From Rubrivirga sp046845755 (GTDB lineage Bacteria > Bacteroidota > Rhodothermia > Rhodothermales > Rubricoccaceae), in assembly GCF_046845755.1 (NCBI RefSeq), contig NZ_CP177357.1, positions 806,001 through 870,000 of the forward strand: a stretch of 64,000 nucleotides of DNA, read 5' to 3'. Both the position numbers and the translations under genes were made by a program. The notes under the pieces were generated by a model. That model was not told the origin of the DNA, searched no databases, and saw nothing but the letters and a program-made list of their open reading frames with translations. Each line of letters opens with the position of its first letter. The stretch's first letter is position 1. Positions 42,305 through 50,326 of this stretch are shown piece by piece.

Positions 42305-43354
42305 ATGGCCGACCCCTCGACCCTCAGCGACCGCCAGCAGGACGTGCTCCGCCGCGTCGTGCAGCACTTTATCGACACGGCCGCACCGGTCGGGTCGAAG
42401 ACGCTGGCGGAGGCCGTCGAGCTGTCGAGCGCGTCGGTCCGGTCGACGATGCGGGACCTGGAGGCGGCCGGCTACCTCGGCCACCCCCACACGTCCGCCG
42501 GGCGCGTGCCCACCGAGCGCGGCTACCGCCTCTACGTCGACTCGCTGATGGACGTGGCCGGGCTGACGGACCGCGAGGCCGGGCTGCTGCGCGAGAGCGT
42601 CGCCCGTCGCCTCGGCGACCTCGAGGCCGTCGCCCGAGACACCTCGCGCGTGCTCGGGCGCTTGAGCCAACTCCTCGGCGTCGTGCTCACGCCCCGGCTG
42701 GCGGCGGGCGTGCTCGAGCGCATCGAGGTCGTCCCGATCGCCGCGACGCGCGTCCTGTTCGTGCTCGCGCTGCGCGGCGGGATCGCGCGGACGTTGCAGG
42801 CCGAGGTCGACGTCGACGTGACGTCGGCCGACCTCGACGCCGTCGTGCGCCTGCTCAACGAGCGGCTGGCAGGTTTGACGCTCGACGAGATCCGCCGGAC
42901 CGGACGCGAGCGCGTCCGCGACCTCGCCGACGACGACCGGACCGGCATCGTCCGCGTGGTCCTGCGCGACGGGCCGCACCTCTTCCGCGAGGCGACCCCC
43001 GAGCGCCGCGCCCAGATCAGCGGGGCCCAGCACCTCGTCGCCCAGCCCGAGTTCGCGCGCCCCGAGTGGGTCCGCGACGTCGTCGAGCTGGTCGAAAGCG
43101 AGGACGTCGTCGTGCACCTGCTCGAGCGCCCCCGGCTCGTGGCCGGGACCGAGGACGGGGCGGCCGTCCTGATCGGCCGCGAGCTCGGCCGTCCGGACGG
43201 CGGGCCCTCGTACTCCGTCGTGACGGCCCCGTACCGGATGGGCGACAGCGTGGGCGCCGTCGCCGTGCTGGGCCCGACGCGGATGGACTACGCGCGTGCC
43301 GTCGGGCTCGTCGAGTACGTCGCCTCGCTCCTGGGCGACGGCCCGGCCGACTGA
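42305..43354 (+). CDS. hrcA: Heat-inducible transcription repressor HrcA
   Basis: This 349-residue repressor classically controls groES/groEL and dnaK operons through the CIRCE operator. It has an N-terminal winged helix (L-S-D-R-Q-Q-D-V-L-R-R-V-V, G-S-K-T-L-A-E, S-S-A-S-V-R-S-T-M-R-D-L-E, G-Y-L-G-H-P-H-T-S-A-G-R-V-P-T-E-R-G-Y-R) and the GAF-like C-terminal domain ending G-P-T-R-M-D-Y-A-R-A-V-G-L-V. It heads an hrcA-grpE-dnaJ cluster, with dnaK not present. Spacing to grpE is 77 bases. Confidence 0.95.
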   Translation: MADPSTLSDRQQDVLRRVVQHFIDTAAPVGSKTLAEAVELSSASVRSTMRDLEAAGYLGHPHTSAGRVPTERGYRLYVDSLMDVAGLTDREAGLLRESVARRLGDLEAVARDTSRVLGRLSQLLGVVLTPRLAAGVLERIEVVPIAATRVLFVLALRGGIARTLQAEVDVDVTSADLDAVVRLLNERLAGLTLDEIRRTGRERVRDLADDDRTGIVRVVLRDGPHLFREATPERRAQISGAQHLVAQPEFARPEWVRDVVELVESEDVVVHLLERPRLVAGTEDGAAVLIGRELGRPDGGPSYSVVTAPYRMGDSVGAVAVLGPTRMDYARAVGLVEYVASLLGDGPAD

Positions 43355-43431
43355 CCCTTTTCCCACCCCTTTCGTTCGACCCCGGCGCCCCCGCCTCCGA
43401 TACTGGGGGGCCCGGCAATCTTCCCCGCCGC

Positions 43432-44001
43432 ATGTCCGATCCGACCTTGTCTCCCTCCGACGCCTCGTTCGACGACGAGTCCGTGCTCGAGCCCGACGCG
43501 GACCTCGCCGAGGAGACCCCCGACCCCGACGCCTCGGCCGCGCCCGCCGACGCCGAGATGGCGCGACTCAACGAGCGCCTGCTCCGCGTCACGGCCGAGT
43601 ACGACAACTACCGCCGCCGGTCGGTGACCGACCGCCAGGAAGCGGTCCGCCAGGGCCGCCAGACGGCCCTCGTGCCCATGCTGGAGGTGTTCGACGACCT
43701 CACGCGGTCGCTCGACGCCGCCCGCCGCGCCGCCCAACAGGACGCCGGGTCGACCGCGTTCGAGGCCCTTTCGGAGGGCGTCGAGCTGGTCCACCAGAAG
43801 TTCCAGGACGCCCTCGCCAAGGTCGGCGTCGAGCACATCGAGGCCGTCGGCGAGCCGTTCTCCGAGGACCTCCACGAGGCCATGATGCAGCAGCCGGCGC
43901 CCGAGGGCACCGCGAGCGGCACGGTCTTGGCCGAGATCCAGCCTGGCTACCGCCTGGGCGACCGCGTCCTGCGCCACGCCCGCGTCATCGTCGCCGAGTA
44001 G
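43432..44001 (+). CDS. grpE: Nucleotide exchange factor GrpE
   Basis: This 189-residue co-chaperone releases ADP from DnaK. An acidic, disordered N-terminus (about 1-40) precedes the long helix (L-N-E-R-L-L-R-V-T-A-E-Y-D-N-Y-R-R-R) and the beta domain with V-G-E-P-F-S-E-D-L-H-E-A-M-M and a C-terminal G-Y-R-L-G-D-R-V-L-R-H-A-R-V-I-V. The ATG at 43432 is chosen because the longer open frame overlaps hrcA. CAATCTTC at 43416 may be a -7-like box, implying a very short leader. Confidence 0.95.
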   Translation: MSDPTLSPSDASFDDESVLEPDADLAEETPDPDASAAPADAEMARLNERLLRVTAEYDNYRRRSVTDRQEAVRQGRQTALVPMLEVFDDLTRSLDAARRAAQQDAGSTAFEALSEGVELVHQKFQDALAKVGVEHIEAVGEPFSEDLHEAMMQQPAPEGTASGTVLAEIQPGYRLGDRVLRHARVIVAE

Positions 44002-44026
44002 CGCGACCCCCCTCCCCCCGGATCCT

Positions 44027-45193
44027 ATGACTGCCGAACGCGACTTCTACGAGGTCCTGGGCGTCTCTCGCTCGGCGACGCCCGACGAGATCAAGAAGGC
44101 CTATCGCAAGCGGGCCCTGCAGTTCCACCCCGACCGCAACCCCGGCGACGCCGAGGCCGAGTCCAACTTCAAGGAGGCCGCCGAGGCCTACGAGGTGCTC
44201 TCCGACGCCGACAAGCGGGCGCGCTACGACCGCTTCGGCCGCGCCGGCCTCAACGGCGGCGGCGGCCAGGGCCCGGCGGGCGGCTTCGCCGACGTCTCGG
44301 ACATCTTCGCGGCGTTCTCGGACATCTTCGGCGGCGGCGACGGCCGGTTCGAGGACGTCTTCGGGCGGCGCCCCGGCCAGCGCCGCCAGGGCCGCCCCGG
44401 CACCGACCTCCGGGTTCGGCTCGCACTCTCGCTCGAAGAGATCGCCGAGGGCGTCGAGCGCCAGCTCAAGCTTCGCAAGTACATCGGCTGCGACCACTGC
44501 GAGGGGACCGGCGCCGAGGACAAGCAGGACGGCTACACGACGTGCACGACGTGCCAGGGGTCCGGCGAGGTCCGCCAGGTGTCGAGCTCGTTCTTCGGCC
44601 AGTTCGTCAACGTCCAGCCGTGCCCGACGTGCGAGGGCGAGGGCCGGACGATCGACCAGGCCTGCACGGTCTGCACCGGCGAGGGCCGCGTCAAGGGTGA
44701 GGAGACCGTGACCGTCGAGGTGCCCGCGGGCGTCTCGGGCGGGCACTACCTCCAGATCCGGGGCGCCGGCAACGCGGGCGTGCGCGGCGGTGCGGCCGGC
44801 GCGCTGCGCGTCGAGATCGACGAGCGGCCTCACGAGCACTTTACCCGCGACGGGCTCGACGTCGTCCACGACCTGTTCCTGTCGTTCCCCGACGCCGCGC
44901 TCGGCGCCGAGGCGACGGTCCCGACCCTGCGCGGCCGGGCCAAGCTCCAGGTCGACCCCGGGATCCAGTCGGGCCGTGTGCTCCGGATGCGCGGCCGCGG
45001 GCTGCCCGAGGTCGGCGGCGGCCGGCGCGGCGATCAGCTCGTCCGCATTCACGTCTGGACGCCGGAGTCGATGTCGGAGTCGCTGCGGGAGGCGCTCGAG
45101 CAGCTCCGCCTGGAGCCCGAGCTCCAGCCGGCGCCGGGCGAGAAGCAGAAGAAGGGGTTCTTCGGCCGCGTCAAGGACGCCTTCGTGGGATAG
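44027..45193 (+). CDS. dnaJ: Chaperone protein DnaJ
   Basis: This 388-residue class I J-protein stimulates DnaK ATPase and binds clients. The J domain has H-P-D at about residue 33 (F-H-P-D-R-N-P), then a Gly/Phe-rich stretch (G-R-A-G-L-N-G-G-G-G to about 125). Four zinc repeats follow: C-D-H-C-E-G-T-G, C-T-T-C-Q-G-S-G, C-P-T-C-E-G-E-G and C-T-V-C-T-G-E-G. The client-binding C-terminal domains complete the protein. It begins 26 bases after grpE, in the same operon. The C-terminal Lys-rich end (E-K-Q-K-K-G-F-F-G-R-V-K) is typical. Confidence 0.97.
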   Translation: MTAERDFYEVLGVSRSATPDEIKKAYRKRALQFHPDRNPGDAEAESNFKEAAEAYEVLSDADKRARYDRFGRAGLNGGGGQGPAGGFADVSDIFAAFSDIFGGGDGRFEDVFGRRPGQRRQGRPGTDLRVRLALSLEEIAEGVERQLKLRKYIGCDHCEGTGAEDKQDGYTTCTTCQGSGEVRQVSSSFFGQFVNVQPCPTCEGEGRTIDQACTVCTGEGRVKGEETVTVEVPAGVSGGHYLQIRGAGNAGVRGGAAGALRVEIDERPHEHFTRDGLDVVHDLFLSFPDAALGAEATVPTLRGRAKLQVDPGIQSGRVLRMRGRGLPEVGGGRRGDQLVRIHVWTPESMSESLREALEQLRLEPELQPAPGEKQKKGFFGRVKDAFVG

Positions 45194-45299
45194 TGCCCCG
45201 AGCGCGCTGGCGCGGCCCCTCGTGGTCCCCCCGAGGGATGTCGCGGCCGGGACCCCGGACGCCAGCCCCTCGTCGTAGGACCGCCGCCCCCGACGATCC

Positions 45300-45830
45300 G
45301 TGACGACCCCCCCCCTCGACCTCGCCCGCCCGGACGCCCTGCCTGCCTCGGGCGAGGCGCTGCGCTCCGTGCTCCGCGACGTGCCGAGCCCCGTCGTCGT
45401 CGTGACGGTCGAGGGCGCCGACGGGCCGCGCGGGGCCACCATCGGCTCGTTCACGAGCGTCGCCCTCGCCCCCCCCCTCGTGTCCTTTAACGTGACGCAG
45501 GGCACCCAGCTCCACGCCGCGCTGGGGGACGCCCCCGCCTTCGCCGTCCACCTCTTGGACGCCGGCCAGGCCGACCTCGCCGAGCACTTCGCCCTGCCCG
45601 ACCTCGACGGCGAGGCGCAGCTGGCGCCGTTCGACCACGTCCGGGGTGGGGGCCCTCCCCTTCTGCGAGGCGCGCTCGGCATTTTGCTGTGTACCCCGCA
45701 CGCGCGGTTCGAGGCGGGCGACCACACGGTCTTCGTCGGCCACGTCACGCACGTCGTCGAGGGGTCCGGGCACGACCCGCTCCTCTACGTCCGCCAGTCG
45801 TACCGCGGGATCGGCGAGCGGGTGGCGTGA
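45300..45830 (+). CDS. Flavin reductase family protein (FMN-binding split barrel)
   Basis: This 176-residue protein shows features of NAD(P)H:flavin reductases that supply reduced FMN to monooxygenases. They include V-P-S-P-V-V-V-V-T-V-E-G, the flavin-binding G-A-T-I-G-S-F-T-S-V-A-L-A-P-P-L-V-S-F-N, H-L-L-D-A-G-Q-A-D-L-A-E-H-F and the late G-D-H-T-V-F-V-G-H-V. The start is GTG, taken because nearby ATG codons are out of frame. No oxygenase partner is adjacent. It is convergent with the TIGR02757 gene. Confidence 0.87.
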   Translation: MTTPPLDLARPDALPASGEALRSVLRDVPSPVVVVTVEGADGPRGATIGSFTSVALAPPLVSFNVTQGTQLHAALGDAPAFAVHLLDAGQADLAEHFALPDLDGEAQLAPFDHVRGGGPPLLRGALGILLCTPHARFEAGDHTVFVGHVTHVVEGSGHDPLLYVRQSYRGIGERVA

Positions 45831-45851
45831 CGCGGGCGCCGGCGGGGCGCG

Positions 45852-46622
45852 CTACTCACTCGCGGGGATCTCCTCGCCGCCGTACGCGCCGAGCCCGAAC
45901 AGCGCGTAGTCGTAGCGGCAGGGGTCGGCGGGGTCGAGCGCGCGGCACACGTCGGTGAGCTCCTGGACGGCGCGCCAGTCGTCGTAGGTCCGCGCCAGCA
46001 GGCCCAGGCGGCGCGCCTGGCGGCCCGTGTGGACGTCGAGCGGGATGACGAGCTGGCTGGGGTCCACGCCCGTCCACAGGCCGAGGTCGACCGGGCCGGG
46101 ACGCGTCATCCAGCGGGCGTACATCGCCAGCCGCTTGCACGCGCTCCCCGTCGACGGCCGGGCGAGGTGCTTCGAGCGGACGCCGCCCGCCGCCAGCAGC
46201 GTGTCCGACAGCCGCTGGATCCCCGGGCCGATGTCGTCGCCGGGCGAGAGCCCCGACGCCACGAGCGCGCCCAGCGACCCGTGCGCCTCCAGCGCCGCGC
46301 GGACGCCGACCGCCAGGCCGAGCGCGTCTTGCGAGTTGAACGTCCGGTGCTTAAACCCGTCGAGCGCGGTCGAGCCCGGCGTAGCGGTCCGCACGAAGCG
46401 GTGCGGCTGCCCGTCCATCCGGTCCACCAACTCCGCCAGCTTCGACAGAATCACGGACCGGCGCCCCCACGCGATGACGGCGGCGAACAGCCCGATGACC
46501 TCCTGGTCCGCCGGGTCGTCGAAGGCGTGGACGACCGAGATCGGGTCGTCGTCGATAAACGCCGGCCGCTCGTAACGGTCGACGAACGGGTCCAGGTGGG
46601 CGCGGGCGGCGTCGGCGGTCAT
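45852..46622 (-). CDS. TIGR02757 (DUF2400) family protein
   Basis: This 256-residue protein is typical of Bacteroidota and relatives. Landmarks are D-D-P-I-S-V-V-H-A-F, Q-E-V-I-G-L-F-A-A-V-I-A-W-G-R-R, the R-S-K-H-L-A-R-P-S-T-G-S-A-C-K-R-L-x-M-Y-x-R-W-M block, and V-I-P-L-D-V-H-T-G-R-Q-A-R-R-L-G-L. Conservation around the Lys and the D-V-H-T motif is reminiscent of HhH DNA glycosylases, although no enzymatic role is proven. The ATG at 46622 is used; a GTG three codons upstream is possible. It lies 63 bases after the DUF4342 gene on the same strand. Confidence 0.9.
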   Translation of the reverse strand: MTADAARAHLDPFVDRYERPAFIDDDPISVVHAFDDPADQEVIGLFAAVIAWGRRSVILSKLAELVDRMDGQPHRFVRTATPGSTALDGFKHRTFNSQDALGLAVGVRAALEAHGSLGALVASGLSPGDDIGPGIQRLSDTLLAAGGVRSKHLARPSTGSACKRLAMYARWMTRPGPVDLGLWTGVDPSQLVIPLDVHTGRQARRLGLLARTYDDWRAVQELTDVCRALDPADPCRYDYALFGLGAYGGEEIPASE

Positions 46623-46685
46623 GGCGAACACGACCGCGCCGTGCCCACCGGAGCGGGCACGGCGCGGATCCGAGGGGCGAGCGGG

Positions 46686-47099
46686 CTACTTGCCGACGGT
46701 CTTGTCGGCGCCCGCGTCGGCGTCGTCGCCGCTGGCGCCCGCGTCGGGGGCGGTGCTGGCGGGCGGGGCGTCGTCGGTCCGCTCGATGACGAGCGTGATG
46801 TCGGAGACGAGGGCAGCGAGCGCGCCGACGGCCGACAGGACCGGGTTGAGCAGGAGCGCGGCGGCGCCGGCGCCGACGCCGACGGTGAGCGGGATCTCGA
46901 GGAGCACCTTGCCCTCGCGCTGGATGGTGATGCGCTTGACGTTAGCGTCCTCGATCAGCTCGCGGACCTTGTCGACGACCTGGTTGGAGGCCACCTTGAG
47001 TTCTTCGGCGGCGTCGGAGGCGCGGGCGCGGGCGGCGCCAGCGAGGCGCTGGGCCTCGGACTGGAGAGTGGGTTCGGGCTTCGGCGTGGGATCGGGCAT
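46686..47099 (-). CDS. DUF4342 domain protein
   Basis: This 137-residue protein matches DUF4342 in V-V-D-K-V-R-E-L-I-E-D-A-N-V-K-R-I-T-I-Q-R-E-G-K-V-L-L-E-I-P-L-T, followed by a hydrophobic Gly/Ala-rich segment that may associate with the membrane. The N-terminus is Pro/Thr/Ala-rich and the C-terminus Asp/Ala-rich. The domain is related to ubiquitin-associated/EF-Ts-like helices in other families. The function is unknown. Confidence 0.82.
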   Translation of the reverse strand: MPDPTPKPEPTLQSEAQRLAGAARARASDAAEELKVASNQVVDKVRELIEDANVKRITIQREGKVLLEIPLTVGVGAGAAALLLNPVLSAVGALAALVSDITLVIERTDDAPPASTAPDAGASGDDADAGADKTVGK

Positions 47100-47461
47100 G
47101 GGGAGAGGGGAGAGGTGTGGCGTGCCCACGGCCGACGGGCCGGAGGGTTCCGCGTTGCGCCGCGGTCCGGGGCATTCCTCCCGCCCCGTTTCGATTCGGA
47201 ACCTGGCCCTCGCCCGAGCCCGTCGCCGCCGTCGCCCGCGCTCCTGCTTCGAAATGGGCGTTAACCGTCGGAATCCGGGCCCGGACGTGACCGTCGGCGG
47301 GGGGTGAAGGGGGCGGAGCCGGGCGGGGGGGCACTCCGGCACGGGGCTGGCACGAGCCCCCTCCGAACCCGAGCCGGTGACCCCCGCCGGCCGCTCAATC
47401 GCCCCGACACGGGGGCACTTACCCACCCGGGGCGCCCCCGCTCCACCACCAACACCACACC
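47100..47461. other. Divergent intergenic region before the pilus-like locus
   Basis: These 362 bases separate the DUF4342 gene from the first pilin. A short hairpin (GGGGCT / AGCCCC, 47343-47360) lies about 100 bases before the pilin ATG. I could not find a convincing TTG-N19-TAnnTTTG element. The leader just before the ATG is C/A-rich (CACCACCAACACCACACC). Confidence 0.45.
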
Positions 47462-47929
47462 ATGGGACAGCAGCAGCTCCTCCTCCTCGTTCTGGGCATC
47501 GTCATCGTCGGCCTCGCCGTCGTCGTCGGTATCCAGGCCTTCTCCGAGAACCAGCAGAAGGCGAACCTCGACGCGATGGTCAACGACGGCGTCCGCATCG
47601 CCTCCGACCTCCAGGCCTGGTCGCTCAAGCCGCAGGCCTTCGGCGGCCCCGCCGCCGGCACCACGGACCCGTGGACGACCGCCGACTTCGGCGACCTCGG
47701 CTACGAGCTCGGCGGCAACGGCTGCGCGGCGACCGAGTACGGCAACCTCAACGGCTGCTACACGCTCGCCGCCGGTGTGATCACCGCGGAGGGTGGCCCC
47801 GGCGCCGACCCGAACAACAACCGTGTCCGGATCGACGTCGGCGGCACGAGCCCGGGCGACATCCAGACGCAGACGGCGGCGGATGGCACGCCTCCGAGTG
47901 CCCCGGCCGCTCCTGCGACGACGACCTAA
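47462..47929 (+). CDS. Pilin-like protein with MGQQQ short leader (putative major pilin)
   Basis: This 155-residue protein starts M-G-Q-Q-Q-L-L-L-L-V and continues into a 25-residue hydrophobic helix, then S-E-N-Q-Q-K-A-N-L. This layout fits a type IV pilin N-terminus with at most a two-residue leader (Met-Gly) and without the usual F-T-L-I-E motif. Two cysteines (G-N-G-C and N-G-C-Y, about residues 83-97) could form the loop typical of pilins. The C-terminus is Thr/Ala/Pro-rich. It has its own strong terminator, as expected for the major subunit. It shares its N-terminus with the protein at 49782. Confidence 0.75.
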   Translation: MGQQQLLLLVLGIVIVGLAVVVGIQAFSENQQKANLDAMVNDGVRIASDLQAWSLKPQAFGGPAAGTTDPWTTADFGDLGYELGGNGCAATEYGNLNGCYTLAAGVITAEGGPGADPNNNRVRIDVGGTSPGDIQTQTAADGTPPSAPAAPATTT

Positions 47930-47956
47930 TCCACAAGCTTCTGGCTTACCGGATGG

Positions 47957-47990
47957 CCCTCCCCGAGTTCGCTCGGGGAGGGTTTGTTTT
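47957..47990 (+). terminator. Strong rho-independent terminator after pilin 1
   Basis: A perfect 11-bp stem (CCCTCCCCGAG with CTCGGGGAGGG) closes on TTCG and is followed by TTTGTTTT, 28 bases after the pilin stop. Confidence 0.93.
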
Positions 47991-48080
47991 GTGAGGGGGA
48001 AGCCTGCCGTTGCGGCTGGTCTGCCTTTTGCTTCAGGCCCTGTTGACAGGAGGTCAGACCTGCCCGCTTCTGGTTGTGGA

Positions 48081-49616
48081 ATGCCGTCACGTGAGTACAC
48101 CGCGAGAACCCGGACTGACTTTGTAACCAAGGTCTTCGGGATCGACACGCGTGCCTTGGCCGCGTTCCGAATCGGTCTGGGGTCGATCCTCCTCGTCGAC
48201 CTCGGTAATCGGGCGGCCGACTTGGTCGCTCACTACAGCGACGCGGGCGTTCTCCCTCTGAGTGCGCTCGACGCCCTCGCCCCGGGCATCCAATTGTCGT
48301 TCCATGCGTGGAGTGGGGCCGTGGAATGGCAAGCCTTCCTGTTTGTGCTAGCCGGCGCGTTCGCCACAGCCTTGCTCGTCGGATACCGTACGCGATGCGT
48401 AACGGTTCTCTCGTGGGGGTTCATGCTCTCGCTGCACCACCGGAACCCCTTCGTGATCAACTCCGGGGACAGCATCTTCCTAGTCCTGTTGCTCTGGGGG
48501 TGCCTCCTGCCTCTCGGCATGCGCTGGTCCCTTGACGCGCGCAGAATGAGAAGGGCCCCACGCGATCAGACCGTTTTCAGCGTCGCGACGGCTGGCGTCC
48601 TGCTCCAACTCTACGCTGTCTACCTGTTGTCCATCGTCTACAAGACGGGGGCCACATGGCGCGAGGACTTTACAGCCGTCTACTACGCTCTCCAGCTAGA
48701 CGCCTACACGACCGCATTGGGTCAGGCCCTGGGCGATGCCCCCCTTCTGGTGCTCCAGGCGGCGACCGTCATGACCCTCGTCGTCGAGTTCGCGGGGCCG
48801 CTCCTGGCGTTGTCCCCGTTCCGGTCGGGGGCCGCACGCACGGTCGCGGCATTCGCACTGATCGGTTTCCATGTGGGGCTGGCCACCACGATGACGCTGG
48901 GCATCTTCCCGTTCGTCTGTATGGCGGCGTGGCTTCTGGTTCTGCCCGCGCCGTTCTGGGACCTGCTCGGTCGCTGGGCATCTCGTGCGATACCCTCGAT
49001 TCAGGGGCGCACAATCGAAGGCTGGAGACCGCACGGTACAGGCCCGCCCGCGGCCGAGCCGACAGCGCTTGTGTCTGTGGTGGCGTGCGCTCTACTCGTG
49101 ATGTCCGTGCTGGTAAGCTGGCGAGCACTCGACCCGCTAGGGACGGGGTTCACATTCGGTCGGTCGGTCCTTGTCGTCGATCGACCCGCGTCGGCGCTCC
49201 TGTTGAAAGGGAGGTGGGGGATGTTCGCGCCAGACCCCAGTGTCGATGACGTGTGGTACGAGACCGTAGGCCTGACGGCTGAGGGCGAACAGGTCGACCT
49301 TGCAGATGGGCGACCTTACCGGCCTGTGCGCGCGGACGAGGCGTCCTCCAGGTACCGAACGCAGCGCTGGCGCAAGCTGCTGTTCGAACACTTTGGCCGT
49401 GACCCATTCTCGCCCCACCGGGGCCACTACGCAGCCTTTCTGTGGTCTGATTGGCACCGTCAGTTCCCGAACCGCCCCCTACAGTCCATAGAAGTCGCGA
49501 CGCAGACCGAACCGTCTCCCGCGTGGGGGGAGGCCGCTCAGATCGATCGGCTTGTGCTAGTCCGCTACAGGCCTCGGCGGGCGCGCCTTCAAGCCTCTCG
49601 GACCTGGGGCACTTGA
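48081..49616 (+). CDS. HTTM-domain membrane protein (vitamin K-dependent carboxylase-like)
   Basis: This 511-residue integral membrane protein has about seven or more hydrophobic helices in the first 350 residues and a soluble C-terminal part. It resembles HTTM/VKGC-like proteins: I-D-T-R-A-L-A-A-F-R-I-G-L-G opening, H-H-R-N-P-F-V-I-N-S-G-D, Y-K-T-G-A-T-W-R-E-D-F-T-A-V-Y-Y-A-L, and the C-terminal W-G-M-F-A-P-D-P. Family members are related to gamma-glutamyl carboxylase, but bacterial functions are mostly unknown. It is less GC-rich than its neighbours with different codon use. It lies between two pilin genes, suggesting insertion or a pilus-modification role. Confidence 0.85.
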   Translation: MPSREYTARTRTDFVTKVFGIDTRALAAFRIGLGSILLVDLGNRAADLVAHYSDAGVLPLSALDALAPGIQLSFHAWSGAVEWQAFLFVLAGAFATALLVGYRTRCVTVLSWGFMLSLHHRNPFVINSGDSIFLVLLLWGCLLPLGMRWSLDARRMRRAPRDQTVFSVATAGVLLQLYAVYLLSIVYKTGATWREDFTAVYYALQLDAYTTALGQALGDAPLLVLQAATVMTLVVEFAGPLLALSPFRSGAARTVAAFALIGFHVGLATTMTLGIFPFVCMAAWLLVLPAPFWDLLGRWASRAIPSIQGRTIEGWRPHGTGPPAAEPTALVSVVACALLVMSVLVSWRALDPLGTGFTFGRSVLVVDRPASALLLKGRWGMFAPDPSVDDVWYETVGLTAEGEQVDLADGRPYRPVRADEASSRYRTQRWRKLLFEHFGRDPFSPHRGHYAAFLWSDWHRQFPNRPLQSIEVATQTEPSPAWGEAAQIDRLVLVRYRPRRARLQASRTWGT

Positions 49617-49781
49617 ACGCGCGCTGGGTGGCGACCCAGTGACCGCGATATCCAAGACAGTGTGGCCTGGGGTTTGTGTTCTGGGTGCCGACCGTCCCCC
49701 CGGCGCTCGCTCGCCTCGATTTGGCCTTTCCCCGTCCCCCTTCCGTGAGGGGCCGGCACTTTTCGTAAACCCCCCGTACCC

Positions 49782-50213
49782 ATGGGACAGCAGCAACTCC
49801 TCCTCCTCGTCATCGGCGTCGTCCTCGTCGGCCTCGCCATCATGGCCGCGTACCCGATCCTCACGAAGAGCTTCCATCAGGACGAGGCCGACGCCCTGCT
49901 CGACCGCGCGCTCGCGATCACGGGCAACGCCGTCCAGTGGAAGATCACGGGGGACCCGTACAACGGCGGCAACCAGTCGTACGAGCGGCTCGCCGCGAGC
50001 GGGCTCCGGACGCTCGGGCTCGACTCGACCACGGTCCGCGGGCGGTTCCGGATCACCGAGGCAACCCCCACGACGCTGGAGGTGACCGGCGTCAGTGACC
50101 GCTATGAGGGGATCGCCGTCCGGGTCTTTATCAACCAGTACGACGTGGTCGGCAGCGACATCTCCTTCGATGGCGAGATCTCGCTCGACGACGAGCCCGA
50201 CGGCGGCGGCTGA
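49782..50213 (+). CDS. Pilin-like protein 2 with MGQQQ short leader
   Basis: This 143-residue protein has an N-terminus (M-G-Q-Q-Q-L-L-L-L-V-I-G-V-V-L-V-G-L-A) nearly identical to the pilin at 47462, while the rest has diverged. The globular part contains I-T-G-N-A-V-Q-W-K-I, F-R-I-T-E-A-T-P-T-T-L-E-V-T-G-V and an acidic C-terminus (S-L-D-D-E-P-D-G-G-G). It lacks cysteines. It lies 113 bases before the PilC gene, so it may be transcribed with the assembly genes. Confidence 0.74.
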   Translation: MGQQQLLLLVIGVVLVGLAIMAAYPILTKSFHQDEADALLDRALAITGNAVQWKITGDPYNGGNQSYERLAASGLRTLGLDSTTVRGRFRITEATPTTLEVTGVSDRYEGIAVRVFINQYDVVGSDISFDGEISLDDEPDGGG

Positions 50214-50326
50214 GCCGGCGCCGGCCCGGCGATAGGTCGGCCTAAAGCCCCCCTTTCGATGACGATCCCCCCGAGTTAAACCCGCCGTCCCCTCCCGACG
50301 ATACCGGGATCCCCCCCGAGACCTCC

